A DNA stretch of 60,171 bases, taken from contig NZ_JACYTR010000027.1 in the NCBI RefSeq assembly GCF_014841215.1, positions 1 to 60,171 on the forward strand, in the 5' to 3' direction. Shown here piece after piece: positions 47,333 through 55,318 of this stretch; within the stretch, counting starts at the first letter, position 1; each line of letters starts with the position of its first letter. A program made the position numbers and the translations under genes. The stretch is from Pseudomarimonas arenosa (GTDB taxonomy: Bacteria; Pseudomonadota; Gammaproteobacteria; Xanthomonadales; Xanthomonadaceae). Under the pieces are notes generated by a model. It had not been told where the DNA came from. It did not search any database and was given only the letters and a program-made list of their open reading frames with translations.

Positions 47333-48091
47333 ATGACCCTGAGAATCGAACTGATCGACGCCCTGAAACGCATGCTGAAGCAGCAAGGGCTGACCTATGC
47401 CGAACTAGCCGACCGTCTGACGCTCAGCGAAGCCACCGTCAAGCGGGTGTTCTCGCAGCGCTCATTGAATCTCGATCGACTGGAGCAGATCTGCGATGTG
47501 TTGGGCGTGGGCCTGGCTGAGCTCAGCGCCGAAGCCAACCGTCATCGCGAGCCCCTGGCTGAACTCAGCGTTGAACAGGAAACCGAATTGGTGAGCGATC
47601 CGGCCCTGCTACTGGCCTTGTATCTGGTGCTGAACCGATTCAGCGAAGCCGAAGTCAAACAGCGCTACAAGTTCACGGTCGCAGAGTGGACCTTGCTGCT
47701 AACCCGGCTGGATCGATTGGGGGTGATCGAACTGCAACCCGGCAACAAGTGTCGACTGCGCACCGCGCGCAACTTCCGCTGGCGTCGCAATGGCCCGATG
47801 CAGGCCCTGTTTCAGAAGCGCCTGCTGCCGGAATACTTCGCTGCGCCGTTCGAAGATGAACCCTCGCAGCTGATCCTGCTCAGCGGCATGCTCAGCGAGC
47901 GTGCCGCCCACCACCTGCAACGGCGGATGCAGGAACTGGCTGAGGAATTTGATCTGCTGTTGGCTCAGGATGCCGCCCTGCCGGCTGATCAGCGCCAGGG
48001 ACTTAGCCTGGTGTTCGCCTGCCGGCCCTGGTCCTTGAATCTGTTCGACCGTTATCGCAAGACAAGGGCGCAGGAAGCCTCGAACGCCTAA
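47333..48091 (+). CDS. XRE-family transcriptional regulator
   Basis: 252 residues. The helix-turn-helix is near the N-terminus (ALKRMLKQQGLTYAELADRLTLSEATVKRVFSQRSLNLDRLEQICDVLGV, about residues 6-56). The C-terminal part is unlike common sensor domains. The open frame begins at 47252, but ATG 47333 starts at the usual point before the HTH. No clear Shine-Dalgarno is present, so the mRNA may be leaderless. Likely regulates itself or the divergent DUF2145 operon. Confidence 0.85.
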   Translation: MTLRIELIDALKRMLKQQGLTYAELADRLTLSEATVKRVFSQRSLNLDRLEQICDVLGVGLAELSAEANRHREPLAELSVEQETELVSDPALLLALYLVLNRFSEAEVKQRYKFTVAEWTLLLTRLDRLGVIELQPGNKCRLRTARNFRWRRNGPMQALFQKRLLPEYFAAPFEDEPSQLILLSGMLSERAAHHLQRRMQELAEEFDLLLAQDAALPADQRQGLSLVFACRPWSLNLFDRYRKTRAQEASNA

Positions 48092-48140
48092 CTAACAGCT
48101 GCTGAGACTGATTTCAGCGGCCTGCGAAGCGCAGAAACGC

Positions 48141-48169
48141 AAAGGGCCCAGCATGACGCTGAGCCCTTT
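48141..48169. terminator. Bidirectional terminator between convergent genes
   Basis: AAAGGGC and GCCCTTT close a stem with one mismatch (CAGC/GCTG inside) around a short loop. It lies 50 bp past the XRE gene and about 34 bp past the CTERM gene that converges on it. T-runs are short on both sides. Confidence 0.55.
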
Positions 48170-48202
48170 GACACCACAGGCGGCGATCGCCGCTGGAATC
48201 AA

Positions 48203-48850
48203 TTAAACGCGACGGCGCACCAGCACCACACCGGCCAGGCTGGCCAGCAGCACAATCAGGGCCGCCAGGGTGTAATCGTTGCTGGCCGGAATGGTCAGCG
48301 GCTGGAAAGCACCCAGGGCCAGCTGACCACCCAGGTCGAGCTGGAAGGTGCCGCCACCGATGTCGCCCGGTGAGAACAGCGACACCACGGCGGTGTAGGT
48401 GCGGCCCGGCTGGATAATCACGCCCTCGGTGCCGTTGAAGGCGCTCAGCAGGCCGGCAGAGTCGTCATTGTAGGCCACCAGCCCGGTTTGCGCGTTGGCC
48501 GGATCGAACACGCAGTAAATGCTGAGCGTGGTGTCGGTAATGGTGGTACCGGCCGGATTGATCGTGGCCACCAACGGCTCGCCAGTGGCCGAGGTGGTGT
48601 GGAAGGTCACCGTGGCATAGGCCACACCTGTTCCAGACGCGGACAGGGTCGACGCTGCATTGCAGTTGTTGTCGACACTGCCGGTAAAGATGCGGTTATA
48701 AGTCGCCGGCCCAACCGAGCCCGACGAAGTCGCTGCCTTGCCAGAAGTGGCCGGCGCCGGCACCACATCCTTGGGCGCCTGGGCTTCGGGCACTTTCGCC
48801 ACCAGCGGCATTGCCAGACACAAACCGAACAGCACTGACCAAACTTTCAT
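48203..48850 (-). CDS. Exported protein with IPTL-CTERM-like anchor
   Basis: 215 residues. Signal peptide (about 1-18), a Thr/Ser/Gly-rich beta-type body and a C-terminus beginning IPASNDYTLAALIVLLAS, then a hydrophobic stretch ending VLVRRRV. The IP motif, hydrophobic helix and Arg-rich end match the IPTL-CTERM layout used for sorting in Gram-negatives. GGGGGAAG precedes the ATG by 4 nt. Two Cys in the body could form a disulfide. Function unknown. Confidence 0.78.
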   Translation of the reverse strand: MKVWSVLFGLCLAMPLVAKVPEAQAPKDVVPAPATSGKAATSSGSVGPATYNRIFTGSVDNNCNAASTLSASGTGVAYATVTFHTTSATGEPLVATINPAGTTITDTTLSIYCVFDPANAQTGLVAYNDDSAGLLSAFNGTEGVIIQPGRTYTAVVSLFSPGDIGGGTFQLDLGGQLALGAFQPLTIPASNDYTLAALIVLLASLAGVVLVRRRV

Positions 48851-49057
48851 GTACTTCCCCCTCCGAAATTGGACCAACGAGCGCAAACGCGAATACCGAC
48901 GTCGGTCGCCCACCCGGCACCGACGCAGGCCGAGACTATGCGATGCTTCGGCCTTCAGCGCAAGTTAACAAATGCACCAGAAGGGGCTGCCGCAGCCCGA
49001 ATTTACCCACCCTGCTAGATCGGCCGCCGCAGTGATGCACTGATCGGGGAACGGCTC

Positions 49058-49939
49058 TCACCGCTGCTGATCGGCGGGCTCTCGCGCCCGCGGCGGCGCG
49101 CGTTCAGCCTCGCTGTCGGCATCAGGCTCAGCCATCGGCCGGCGCCCGCTGTACTCCACGCTGCGCAGCCCACGCGCTGGCTGCGGGTACAGCCGCATCA
49201 TCTCCAGTACCGCCTCAGGCACCGCGCTACCCACATGCAATCCGATCCGCTCAACTTCTTCCAGCGTGATGGGGTAGTCATGCGTCCACTGGCCACGACT
49301 CAGCTCATCGGCAATCAGCTCAGCGAGATCGTCTCGATAGCGATCGCCCAGCAGCTGCACCACGCTGCGGCGAAGCTGTTCGATCGCCATTTCCGCCTGA
49401 TCGGCCAGAATCAGGAAGTCAGTGTCGATGCTGCGATCGCCCTGCCGCTCTACCGCACGTAGCACCGACGCCGCCGAATAGCCACCCAGCTGCGGATCGA
49501 CTGGCCCCAGCGCGGCGTGCTCGCACATCTCGATCTGATCGGCGGCCAGGGCAATCAGGGTGCCGCCCGACATCGCATAGTGCGGCACCAAGGCGGTGAC
49601 CTTGGCCGGATGCCGGGCCAAGGCGCGCGCAATCTGCAGCGAGGCCAGCGCCAATCCCCCGGGCGTATGCAGGACGATATCGATCGGCACCTCATCCGGC
49701 GTGTTGCGGATGGCATGGATCACTTCCTCGGCATCCTGGATATCGATATAGCGCATCAATGGCAGGCCAAACAGGCTGAAGGTTTCCTGCCGATGCACCA
49801 GCAGAATGACCCGACTGCCACGCTCACGCTCCAACTGCAGCCGCAAGCGGCGTCGCGCCGACATCAGCAAACGACGCTGAACCACCGGCTGCAGCAGCAT
49901 CACCAGCAGCACAATCCAAACGATGTCGAACACGCCCAC
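49058..49939 (-). CDS. SppA-like serine protease of the SDH (DUF114) family
   Basis: About 293 residues. N-terminal membrane helix (VFDIVWIVLLVMLLQ), then a Clp/crotonase-fold protease: DIVLHTPGG (oxyanion hole), ALVPHYAMSGGTLIALAADQI with nucleophile Ser in A-M-S-G-G-T, and ALGPVDPQLGGYSA. Relatives (SDH_sah, PF01972) cleave membrane or signal-like peptides. The C-terminus is a charged low-complexity tail (ERAPPRAREPADQQR). Start uncertain: ATG 49972 or one of two GTGs; GTG 49939 follows GGGGGCG. Confidence 0.82.
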   Translation of the reverse strand: MGVFDIVWIVLLVMLLQPVVQRRLLMSARRRLRLQLERERGSRVILLVHRQETFSLFGLPLMRYIDIQDAEEVIHAIRNTPDEVPIDIVLHTPGGLALASLQIARALARHPAKVTALVPHYAMSGGTLIALAADQIEMCEHAALGPVDPQLGGYSAASVLRAVERQGDRSIDTDFLILADQAEMAIEQLRRSVVQLLGDRYRDDLAELIADELSRGQWTHDYPITLEEVERIGLHVGSAVPEAVLEMMRLYPQPARGLRSVEYSGRRPMAEPDADSEAERAPPRAREPADQQR

Positions 49940-50288
49940 GCAAGCGCCCCCGTGATTGCCCTGCCCCGGCATTCAGCATCACCCCCAGCTAGGAGTTGGT
50001 CAAGCAACGAACCTGATGCGGCGGATGAACGCATTGCAAGAACACCGCTCAGACTTGCCTCCGGCCATACACCTCCACATAACACCGCGTTCACGCCGAG
50101 CCGATCGCACTGCCAGCCGAATCCACTTCGTTCCCTGTTGCCGGTAGCCTGACTCCGGGCCATACCGTCCGCCGCCTCAGCCCGACCGTTCGCCGCCACC
50201 GCTCAATTTCGCGATTGGGTTCGCGTATCGTCCTCATTGCGCGGCGTAGGGTGCGCCAATGCGGCGCAATCCGCCGGCAGGAGGTCGC
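49940..50288. other. Intergenic region before the secreted protein
   Basis: 349 bp. No supportable gene. A short inverted unit near 50243-50275 (GCGTAGGGTGCGCC ... GGCGCAATCCGCC) echoes the repeats found further right, but in a degenerate form. The downstream gene's AGGAGG ribosome-binding site ends it. Confidence 0.4.
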
Positions 50289-52046
50289 ATGCAACGATGG
50301 ATCCTGTGGTGCTCATTCACACTGGCCGCGCCAGCGCTGGCCGTGGAGCCCTTTATCGCCGCTGCAGTTCCCAGCGGAAGTATTGACGTTCAACTCTGCC
50401 CCACCGAAGCGGTCAGCGCCGGGGTTCCGCATCTGGTCACCTTTGGCCTGCCCTTGCCGCGTGGATCCCTAGCCGCGGCCGGACTTTCCAGCGTTCGAGT
50501 CCTGCGCCAGGGCAGCGAGATCGCTGCCTTTGTCGATCAGCTCACGCCCTGGCGGCATCGCAGCGACCCTGCCATCGACGGCCAATCGGTGCGAGTGGCC
50601 CGCATCCAGCTGGAGTACAGCTTCGCGGGAACTGAATGTGAACTCGTACAGGTCAGCTGGGGCAGCACGTCGCGCCTATTGAATCGGCCGAGCCTGACAG
50701 CGCCGCGCACAGCCTGGCATCGCGCCAATACAGGCAGTTTCGCCAATGCCGATGGCGTCGACGAGCCCGATGTCTACGCAGTTCTGCCAAAACAATGGCT
50801 GGCCAAGGGCGTACTCAAGGGTGTGCAACACCTGCCGTTCGATGACAGCGTGAGCGCAACTCGCGACAACCCCGCCAGCACGGATGCCATTGAGCACTGG
50901 CCCGATCTGCAAGAACTCGATCATGCGCAGAAGAACAACTTCTACTCGCTGATCAATGAGGATGACCCCGCCGTCAGCCCTGCCAACCGTTGCCCCTACA
51001 AGACCGAGTTCGAGCCCTGGTTATACGACCGTGCGGCCAGCATGTACGTGCTGTATTTCCGCAGCGGCTCATTCAAGGCGCTACGCGAAGCCCTGCGTGC
51101 CTCGGAGTTCTATGCCAACCATATCAACGGTAGCGGCTACTTCAGCCTCAGAGATGGCGATAGCAAGTATGTCTACCCCGAGAATCTGGCCTACACCGCC
51201 TGGCTAAGTGGCGACACCACCCAACTCGCCCACCTGCCGGCGATGCTCAGCGCTCACGATGGCTTCTCGCACGTCTGGCAGAACAATCCCGATCGCTTCT
51301 GGACCGAACGCCACACCGCATTCAAGTTGCTCGCCAACACGGTGGCCTGGGAGCTCAACGGCGGCAGCACCCAACGCGATCGGGTCAGCAGTCACATCGC
51401 CGAACTGATCCGCCATCAGAACGGCGCCGATGGCGCAATTCCGCAGCCGAACGGATTCATCGATGGCGGTCTTTATCATCTCGGCAGCCAGCACGACTAC
51501 GACTGGGACGAGACATCCTACGGCGCATCGAGCTGGATGAGCGTGCTGCTGATCGACGCTGTTTTGCGCGCCTATGCCAGCGCCGAAGACGCCGGCACGG
51601 CGCAGCTGATTCGGCGCATGGGCAATTTCCTTCGCACCGCCACGGTCGACACCACCGAGCACAGCTACGACAGCTACAACGACGCGCTCGCCCTGCCACG
51701 CTATGGCATGTTAAGCGATGGCAGCGATGGCCAGGTCAACTACGAAGATGTAGAGCACGCCCTGGACGTCGCAGCAGGCCTGGCCTGGGCCGGTTACTTC
51801 GCCGACCTCAGCGGCCAGCCCGATCCACAACTACGCCAACGCGCCCGCGACCTCTACTTCAGCTACGACACCGGCGTGAACTTCTGGATCCGCCCCGGCG
51901 GCCCCAGCGCCGGACTCACCGCCTACCGCGTTTCCCCCTGGCGCAAATGGGCCTGGGAACACCGAGTCAGCATCGGCCTGGGGTGGGCGCTGCAGGAAAA
52001 CAGCGACACCGTGTTTGGCAACGGGTTTGAGTCTGACGGGCCTTGA
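50289..52046 (+). CDS. Large secreted protein with FGNGFE tail
   Basis: 585 residues. Signal peptide (about 1-18, cleavage near APALA). The first 130 residues look like a beta-rich domain (SIDVQLCPTEAVSAGVPHLVTFGLPLPRGSL). The rest is rich in helix pairs with Trp/Tyr/His (DWDETSYGASSWMSVLLIDAV, EHSYDSYNDALALPRYGML), as in (alpha/alpha)-barrel glycoside hydrolases or polysaccharide lyases; this is inference. The last residues are DTVFGNGFESDGP. A tail of the kind IFxDGFE recurs, as I recall, in Lysobacterales secreted proteins. The stop TGA lies in a degenerate copy of the flanking palindrome. AGGAGG lies 5 nt before the ATG. Confidence 0.78.
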   Translation: MQRWILWCSFTLAAPALAVEPFIAAAVPSGSIDVQLCPTEAVSAGVPHLVTFGLPLPRGSLAAAGLSSVRVLRQGSEIAAFVDQLTPWRHRSDPAIDGQSVRVARIQLEYSFAGTECELVQVSWGSTSRLLNRPSLTAPRTAWHRANTGSFANADGVDEPDVYAVLPKQWLAKGVLKGVQHLPFDDSVSATRDNPASTDAIEHWPDLQELDHAQKNNFYSLINEDDPAVSPANRCPYKTEFEPWLYDRAASMYVLYFRSGSFKALREALRASEFYANHINGSGYFSLRDGDSKYVYPENLAYTAWLSGDTTQLAHLPAMLSAHDGFSHVWQNNPDRFWTERHTAFKLLANTVAWELNGGSTQRDRVSSHIAELIRHQNGADGAIPQPNGFIDGGLYHLGSQHDYDWDETSYGASSWMSVLLIDAVLRAYASAEDAGTAQLIRRMGNFLRTATVDTTEHSYDSYNDALALPRYGMLSDGSDGQVNYEDVEHALDVAAGLAWAGYFADLSGQPDPQLRQRARDLYFSYDTGVNFWIRPGGPSAGLTAYRVSPWRKWAWEHRVSIGLGWALQENSDTVFGNGFESDGP

Positions 52047-52056
52047 CCCGTGGTTG

Positions 52057-52304
52057 GGCGGGTCTTGACCCGCCGAAGGAACAAACGATAACGATCGGTG
52101 CAGGCCAAACCCCCGCACAACATCCGGCTCCGCCTCGAGCCGAGCAACCACCGAAAACCCAACAACAGAGCGGCAGGCGTAGGGCGGGTCTTGACCCGCC
52201 GAAGGAACACACGATAACGATCGGTCAGGACAAATCACCGCACAACACACCGTTTGCGCGCCAAAGCGCCGAATGAGATCACAGAGCGGCGGGTCAAGAC
52301 CGTC
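52057..52304. repeat. REP composite module, three palindromes (A-S1-A-S2-B), copy 1
   Basis: Two perfect 18-bp palindromes GGCGGGTC-TT-GACCCGCC (52057-52074, 52183-52200) and a decayed third (52288-52304). The first spacer (S1, 108 bp) contains CATCCGGCTCCGCC and CGAGCAACCACCGAAAAC. The second (S2, about 88 bp) contains CGCACAACACACCGTTTGCGCG. The same order and spacing recur in copies 2-5. A fainter half-palindrome overlaps the end of the preceding gene (52036-52050). Confidence 0.88.
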
Positions 52305-52342
52305 GAGTCCCGCGGTTTGCCCAGAGAGCCAAACCCGGTCGC

Positions 52343-52648
52343 TCAGTGATAGTCCTCTTCACGCTGATGCCTAACCGCGATCATGGTCACCGTCTGCTCA
52401 TTCTCAACCTCGAAAAGAGCCAAGTAGCCACTCGCACCAAACGGGATGATGAGCTCCCGCAGCAATGGATTGTCTTCCACGGCTTTTCGGCAGCAAAACG
52501 GCGAATGTTCGAGAAGCTGGATGCTCATGCGGATGGCCTCAAGCGCCCGCTCCGCCAGCACCAGGTCACCCTCGCGATCGAGCAGAAACTCAAACAAGCG
52601 CTCGAGATCGTCCGCCGCGTCTGGCGTGAATCGAACCTTGAATTTCAC
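52343..52648 (-). CDS. ParE/RelE-family toxin
   Basis: 101 residues. Fold signature: KVRFTPDAADDLERLFEFL at the N-terminus, then LRELIIPFGASGYLALFEVE and VTMIAVRHQREEDYH, typical of ParE/RelE. Such proteins inhibit gyrase or cleave mRNA on the ribosome; which one is not told by this sequence. The start overlaps the antitoxin stop by 4 bp. It lies between two repeat modules, an accessory location. Confidence 0.88.
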   Translation of the reverse strand: MKFKVRFTPDAADDLERLFEFLLDREGDLVLAERALEAIRMSIQLLEHSPFCCRKAVEDNPLLRELIIPFGASGYLALFEVENEQTVTMIAVRHQREEDYH

Positions 52649-52917
52649 CGAGAACCGGTACGCTTCGCCGCATCAAGCCGGCCGGCCAAACGATCCAGGA
52701 CGGTATCTGCGTCCACGTAGCCCGCCCCGGCGCGAGCACGCTCCTGTGAACGTAGCCCGCGGTCGATGAACTCCTGCGTCACCCGCCGACGTCGAATTTC
52801 CGCCCGTATCGACTGCTCCATAAAGGAGGAAAGCGTCTCTCCCTCGCGCAACATCGACTCCGCCGCCTCACGCAGTTCAGGCTCTACTCGCAGTGCAGGG
52901 ATAGTCGAAGTCTTCAT
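52645..52917 (-). CDS. Antitoxin, ribbon-helix-helix type
   Basis: 90 residues. Begins MKTSTIPALRVEPELREAAESMLREGETLSSFMEQSIR, a likely RHH DNA-binding fold, followed by a charged helix and the toxin-binding tail. Upstream gene of a two-gene unit with the ParE-like toxin. The frame is open to 53100 but would run through repeat DNA; ATG 52917 has AGAGGTGG 6 nt upstream and begins a standard RHH domain. Confidence 0.85.
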   Translation of the reverse strand: MKTSTIPALRVEPELREAAESMLREGETLSSFMEQSIRAEIRRRRVTQEFIDRGLRSQERARAGAGYVDADTVLDRLAGRLDAAKRTGSR

Positions 52918-52929
52918 GGCGCCACCTCT

Positions 52930-52951
52930 TGCATTACATATGCGATACATA
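52930..52951 (-). promoter_or_regulatory. Tandem 11-bp repeats, candidate antitoxin operator
   Basis: TGCATTACATA and TGCGATACATA lie head to tail, differing at two positions, 13-34 bp upstream of the antitoxin start. The spacing suits RHH dimers binding adjacent sites on one helix face. Operator function is inferred. Confidence 0.4.
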
Positions 52952-53043
52952 GTGACCTGAACCCGGCTGCGGAGCAAGCGCCGCTCGGGGCAAGGCGCGC
53001 GCGAGAACGCCGTCTGGCGAGCAAGCGCAGCGAAGCCCAGATC

Positions 53044-53060
53044 GCGGGTCTTGACCCGCC
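53044..53060. repeat. Isolated REP palindrome with decayed S2 remnant
   Basis: GCGGGTCTTGACCCGCC, lacking only the first G. The following bases to about 53,210 keep S2-like pieces (AAGGAACACACGAC; CACAACACCACGTTTACTCGCC) but no closing palindrome, so this is a module that lost one end. It lies 120-170 bp from the antitoxin and the RAYT gene ends. Confidence 0.75.
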
Positions 53061-53213
53061 AAAGGAACACACGACACGGCCCAACCCAGAGTGACCTCAT
53101 GCGGCGGTGGTTCGCGTAAACCTGTCATTGATCCCCATAGGGAACCCACGATATCGCGCGGTTCGCCCCCCACAACACCACGTTTACTCGCCCCACGGAC
53201 CCCGGATTCGACC

Positions 53214-53768
53214 TCAGCCACGCAAAAAATGCGCGCTGCGCACCGGCTGAATCACCAACGCATGCGGCTCTGCCGGCCCCCAGTCGAGCGAAAGCGCCCC
53301 TTCACGGACATAGCGGTGAAACGTCGAGTACGGCCACTCCCGCGCAGTGGCGACAAGCCCGTGCTTGACCGGGTTGAAATGCACGTAATCGACATGATGT
53401 TGCACATCCCGCTCATCGCGCAGCAGCCGCTCCCAGTAGCGCCGTTGCCAGATGCCCCGCTCCTGCTTCAGCAAACGCCGCGCCGAGCGCCGCTCGGTGG
53501 CCGGAACCGCTCGCGAGAACGCCGTCTTGATATGCCGCCACCGTGTCGCATTGTCGGCATCGCCGTCCGGCAGCTTCCACACGCAATGCAGATGATCAGA
53601 CAACACCACCATCGCCACCAGCTTAAACGGCCGCGCCCGCCGCGCCAAGCGAAACGCCCCACGCAACGCATCGATATGATCCACCAGCAGCGACCGCCGC
53701 CGCTCCAGCAGATTCACAGTAAAGAAATACGTGCCCCCAGGCACCCACACACGGCGATAGTTCGGCAT
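53214..53768 (-). CDS. REP-associated tyrosine transposase (RAYT), intact copy
   Basis: 184 residues. Y1 transposase (IS200/IS605 superfamily) of the RAYT group: MPNYRRVWVPGGTYFFTVNLLERR at the start, HUH metal-binding motif as DHLHCVW, then IWQRRYWERLLRDERDVQHHVDYVHFNPVKHGLVATAREWPYS with the catalytic Tyr in the DYVHFNPVKHG helix. RAYTs bind and cleave REP palindromes as single strands. Both sides carry palindromes of the GGCGGGTC family, and two truncated paralogues lie at 56606 and 57431. The start MPNYRR is chosen as the conserved point; the frame is open to 53804. Confidence 0.92.
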   Translation of the reverse strand: MPNYRRVWVPGGTYFFTVNLLERRRSLLVDHIDALRGAFRLARRARPFKLVAMVVLSDHLHCVWKLPDGDADNATRWRHIKTAFSRAVPATERRSARRLLKQERGIWQRRYWERLLRDERDVQHHVDYVHFNPVKHGLVATAREWPYSTFHRYVREGALSLDWGPAEPHALVIQPVRSAHFLRG

Positions 53769-53835
53769 ACCCCAGCATGCCCGCATCCCCCCGGCCCCCG
53801 CCATCAGACAAAATCTGAAAAGCGAGTAGGATTAA

Positions 53836-54076
53836 GGCGAATCTTGACCCGCCAAGGCAACCACGACACCGCACAACATCCGGCTCCGCCTCACACAGAG
53901 CAACCACCGAAAACCAAAAAACAGAGCGGTAGGCGTAGGGCGGGTCTTGACCCGCCGAAGGAACACACGAAAACGATCAGTACAGGCCAAATCTCCGCAC
54001 AACATCAGACTTCGTTGCACGTACGGAGTGGTTGCGGCCAAAGGCGGAAACAAAGCGGCGGGTCAAAAGACCCGCC
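53836..54076. repeat. REP composite module A-S1-A-S2-B, copy 2
   Basis: Palindromes at 53836-53853 (decayed left arm), 53939-53956 (perfect) and 54057-54076 (4-nt loop AAAA). S1 carries CATCCGGCTCCGCCTC and GAGCAACCACCGAAAAC. It lies upstream of the intact RAYT gene, which is also preceded by CATCAGACAAAATCTGAAAA, a stretch found before every RAYT copy in the island. Confidence 0.85.
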
Positions 54077-54085
54077 CTACGCGGG

Positions 54086-54158
54086 CTGCCGCAGTGTTTC
54101 TGGGCCAGGCCGCTAGGCCGTGAACAGCGCAATTGCCAGACGCATGCAGGCAGGATCT
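54086..54158. repeat. 73-bp direct repeat, left copy
   Basis: Matches 54357-54429 with a single mismatch. It begins CTGCCGCAGTGTTTCTGGGC and ends CATGCAGGCAGGATCT. Inside is an imperfect palindrome, GGCCAGGCCGCTAGGCC. Not part of the REP modules. Confidence 0.9.
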
Positions 54159-54168
54159 CTCCACTCAA

Positions 54169-54248
54169 AGATCTGGACACCCATCATCCGGCCGAAGATC
54201 TGGACACCCACCATTTGATGCATCAAAGATCTGGACACCCACCATTTG
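54169..54248. repeat. Three AGATCTGGACACCCACCATTTG units
   Basis: Units start at 54169, 54196 and 54227; the first has a variant end. Units two and three are joined by the perfect palindrome TTTGATGCATCAAA (54214-54227). The core TGGACACCCACCA is the left arm of the second palindrome family described at 55298. Confidence 0.85.
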
Positions 54249-54356
54249 GGTGGCCGGCGCAACGATCACCGGTGTCCAGGTGCGTCCATTCAATGATGGG
54301 CATCCAAGTCTGCGCGCAATTCTGCGCCCCACATCTTGGGTCTTGGGTGTCCAAAT

Positions 54357-54429
54357 CTGCCGCAGTGTTTCTGGGCCAGGCCGCTAGGCCGTGAAGAGCG
54401 CAATTGCCAGACGCATGCAGGCAGGATCT
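54357..54429. repeat. 73-bp direct repeat, right copy
   Basis: Right partner of 54086-54158. It is immediately preceded by TGGGTGTCCAAAT, the right arm of the TGGACACCCACCAA palindrome. A shorter version of that same junction recurs at 56581-56604. Confidence 0.9.
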
Positions 54430-54552
54430 GTCCGATGATCCGAATTCTTGCCTTCGTACGCATTTCAGACTGCCGAATGGCTTTTGGCGCGGCCATGCCA
54501 GTCGGCCTCGACCTCATGTTCGAGTCTACTTAACTAATTGATCTGGAGTGTC

Positions 54553-54951
54553 ATGATGAAGCAGTTTCTTGTCGCCGTGGTATTGGGTGTTGCCTCAACC
54601 GGTGCAATGGCGATTGACATTGGCGATCCGCAACCGCCCGAGTTGCTCTGCGAAGGCGACTTCACGCTTGCCTGTATCACCCCGAGCAAGTGTGGTGATT
54701 TCTCCATCTCCGCTCACGGAGAGGTTTGGGGGGAGCAGATCTTGCGCAACAAGTACATCCACGAGATCTATTGGAATCGACACACGCCCACCGGCAACAA
54801 GCGCACGCGAATCCCCGAGGGATGCATCACCACCTGGTCTACTGACTTCCGTGGATGCCCGACTGCAGCGACGATCACCACGGGCTGCTACCTCAACGGT
54901 CAGACTCCAGCCCAGACCAAGGGCCAGTCGTATAGCGTAACCATCGACTAG
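54553..54951 (+). CDS. Small secreted protein of unknown function
   Basis: 132 residues. Signal peptide (about 1-20, MMKQFLVAVVLGVASTGAMA) and a mature part with six Cys, likely disulfide-bonded (CEGDFTLACITPSKCGD, IPEGCITTWSTDFRGCP, TTGCYLNGQTP). No family recognised. GGAG precedes the ATG by 4 nt. Its 3' half lies inside the 285-bp tandem duplication, so a second, headless copy follows directly. Lower GC than its surroundings suggests acquisition. Confidence 0.7.
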   Translation: MMKQFLVAVVLGVASTGAMAIDIGDPQPPELLCEGDFTLACITPSKCGDFSISAHGEVWGEQILRNKYIHEIYWNRHTPTGNKRTRIPEGCITTWSTDFRGCPTAATITTGCYLNGQTPAQTKGQSYSVTID

Positions 54952-55318
54952 CTCTGCCGTTCTTGCAGCGAGGTTGCTGTCAACGAGTATTCGACCTTGC
55001 ACCCTTCAAACCTGGACACCCACCAAATCGCCGACAAGTACATCCACGAGATCTATTGGAATCGACACACGCCCGCCGGCAACAAGCGCACGCGAATCCC
55101 CGAGGGATGCATCACCACCTGGTCTACTGACTTCCGTGGATGCCCGACTGCAGCGACGATCACCACGGGCTGCTACCTCAACGGTCAGACTCCAGCCCAG
55201 ACCAAGGGCCAGTCGTATAGCGTAACCATCGACTAGCTCTGCCGTTCTTGCAGCGAGGTTGCTGTCAACGAGTATTCGACCTTGCACCCTTCAAACCTGG
55301 ACACCCACCAAATCGCCG
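54749..55318 (+). repeat. 285-bp tandem duplication (two units)
   Basis: Unit 1 54749-55033, unit 2 55034-55318, same length. I found one difference (A/G near 54790 and its equivalent), so the duplication is recent. Each unit holds the last 68 codons of the secreted-protein gene and its 3' flank. The right breakpoint (after 55318) lies exactly between the loop and right arm of the palindrome at 55298-55332. Confidence 0.93.
55034..55236 (+). pseudogene. Duplicated 3' fragment of the secreted-protein gene
   Basis: Second-unit copy of the coding part, from codon 67 or so to the same stop. It has no signal peptide and no proper start; an ATG at 54997 would read in from the flank and give 79 residues (MHPSNLDTHQIADKYIHEI), probably not made. 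One Thr-to-Ala change relative to the first copy. Confidence 0.85.

Noticed and set aside
53091-54116. 341-codon rightward open frame across the RAYT gene
   Set aside because: It is antisense to the intact RAYT, runs through REP palindromes and has no ribosome-binding site or recognisable domain.
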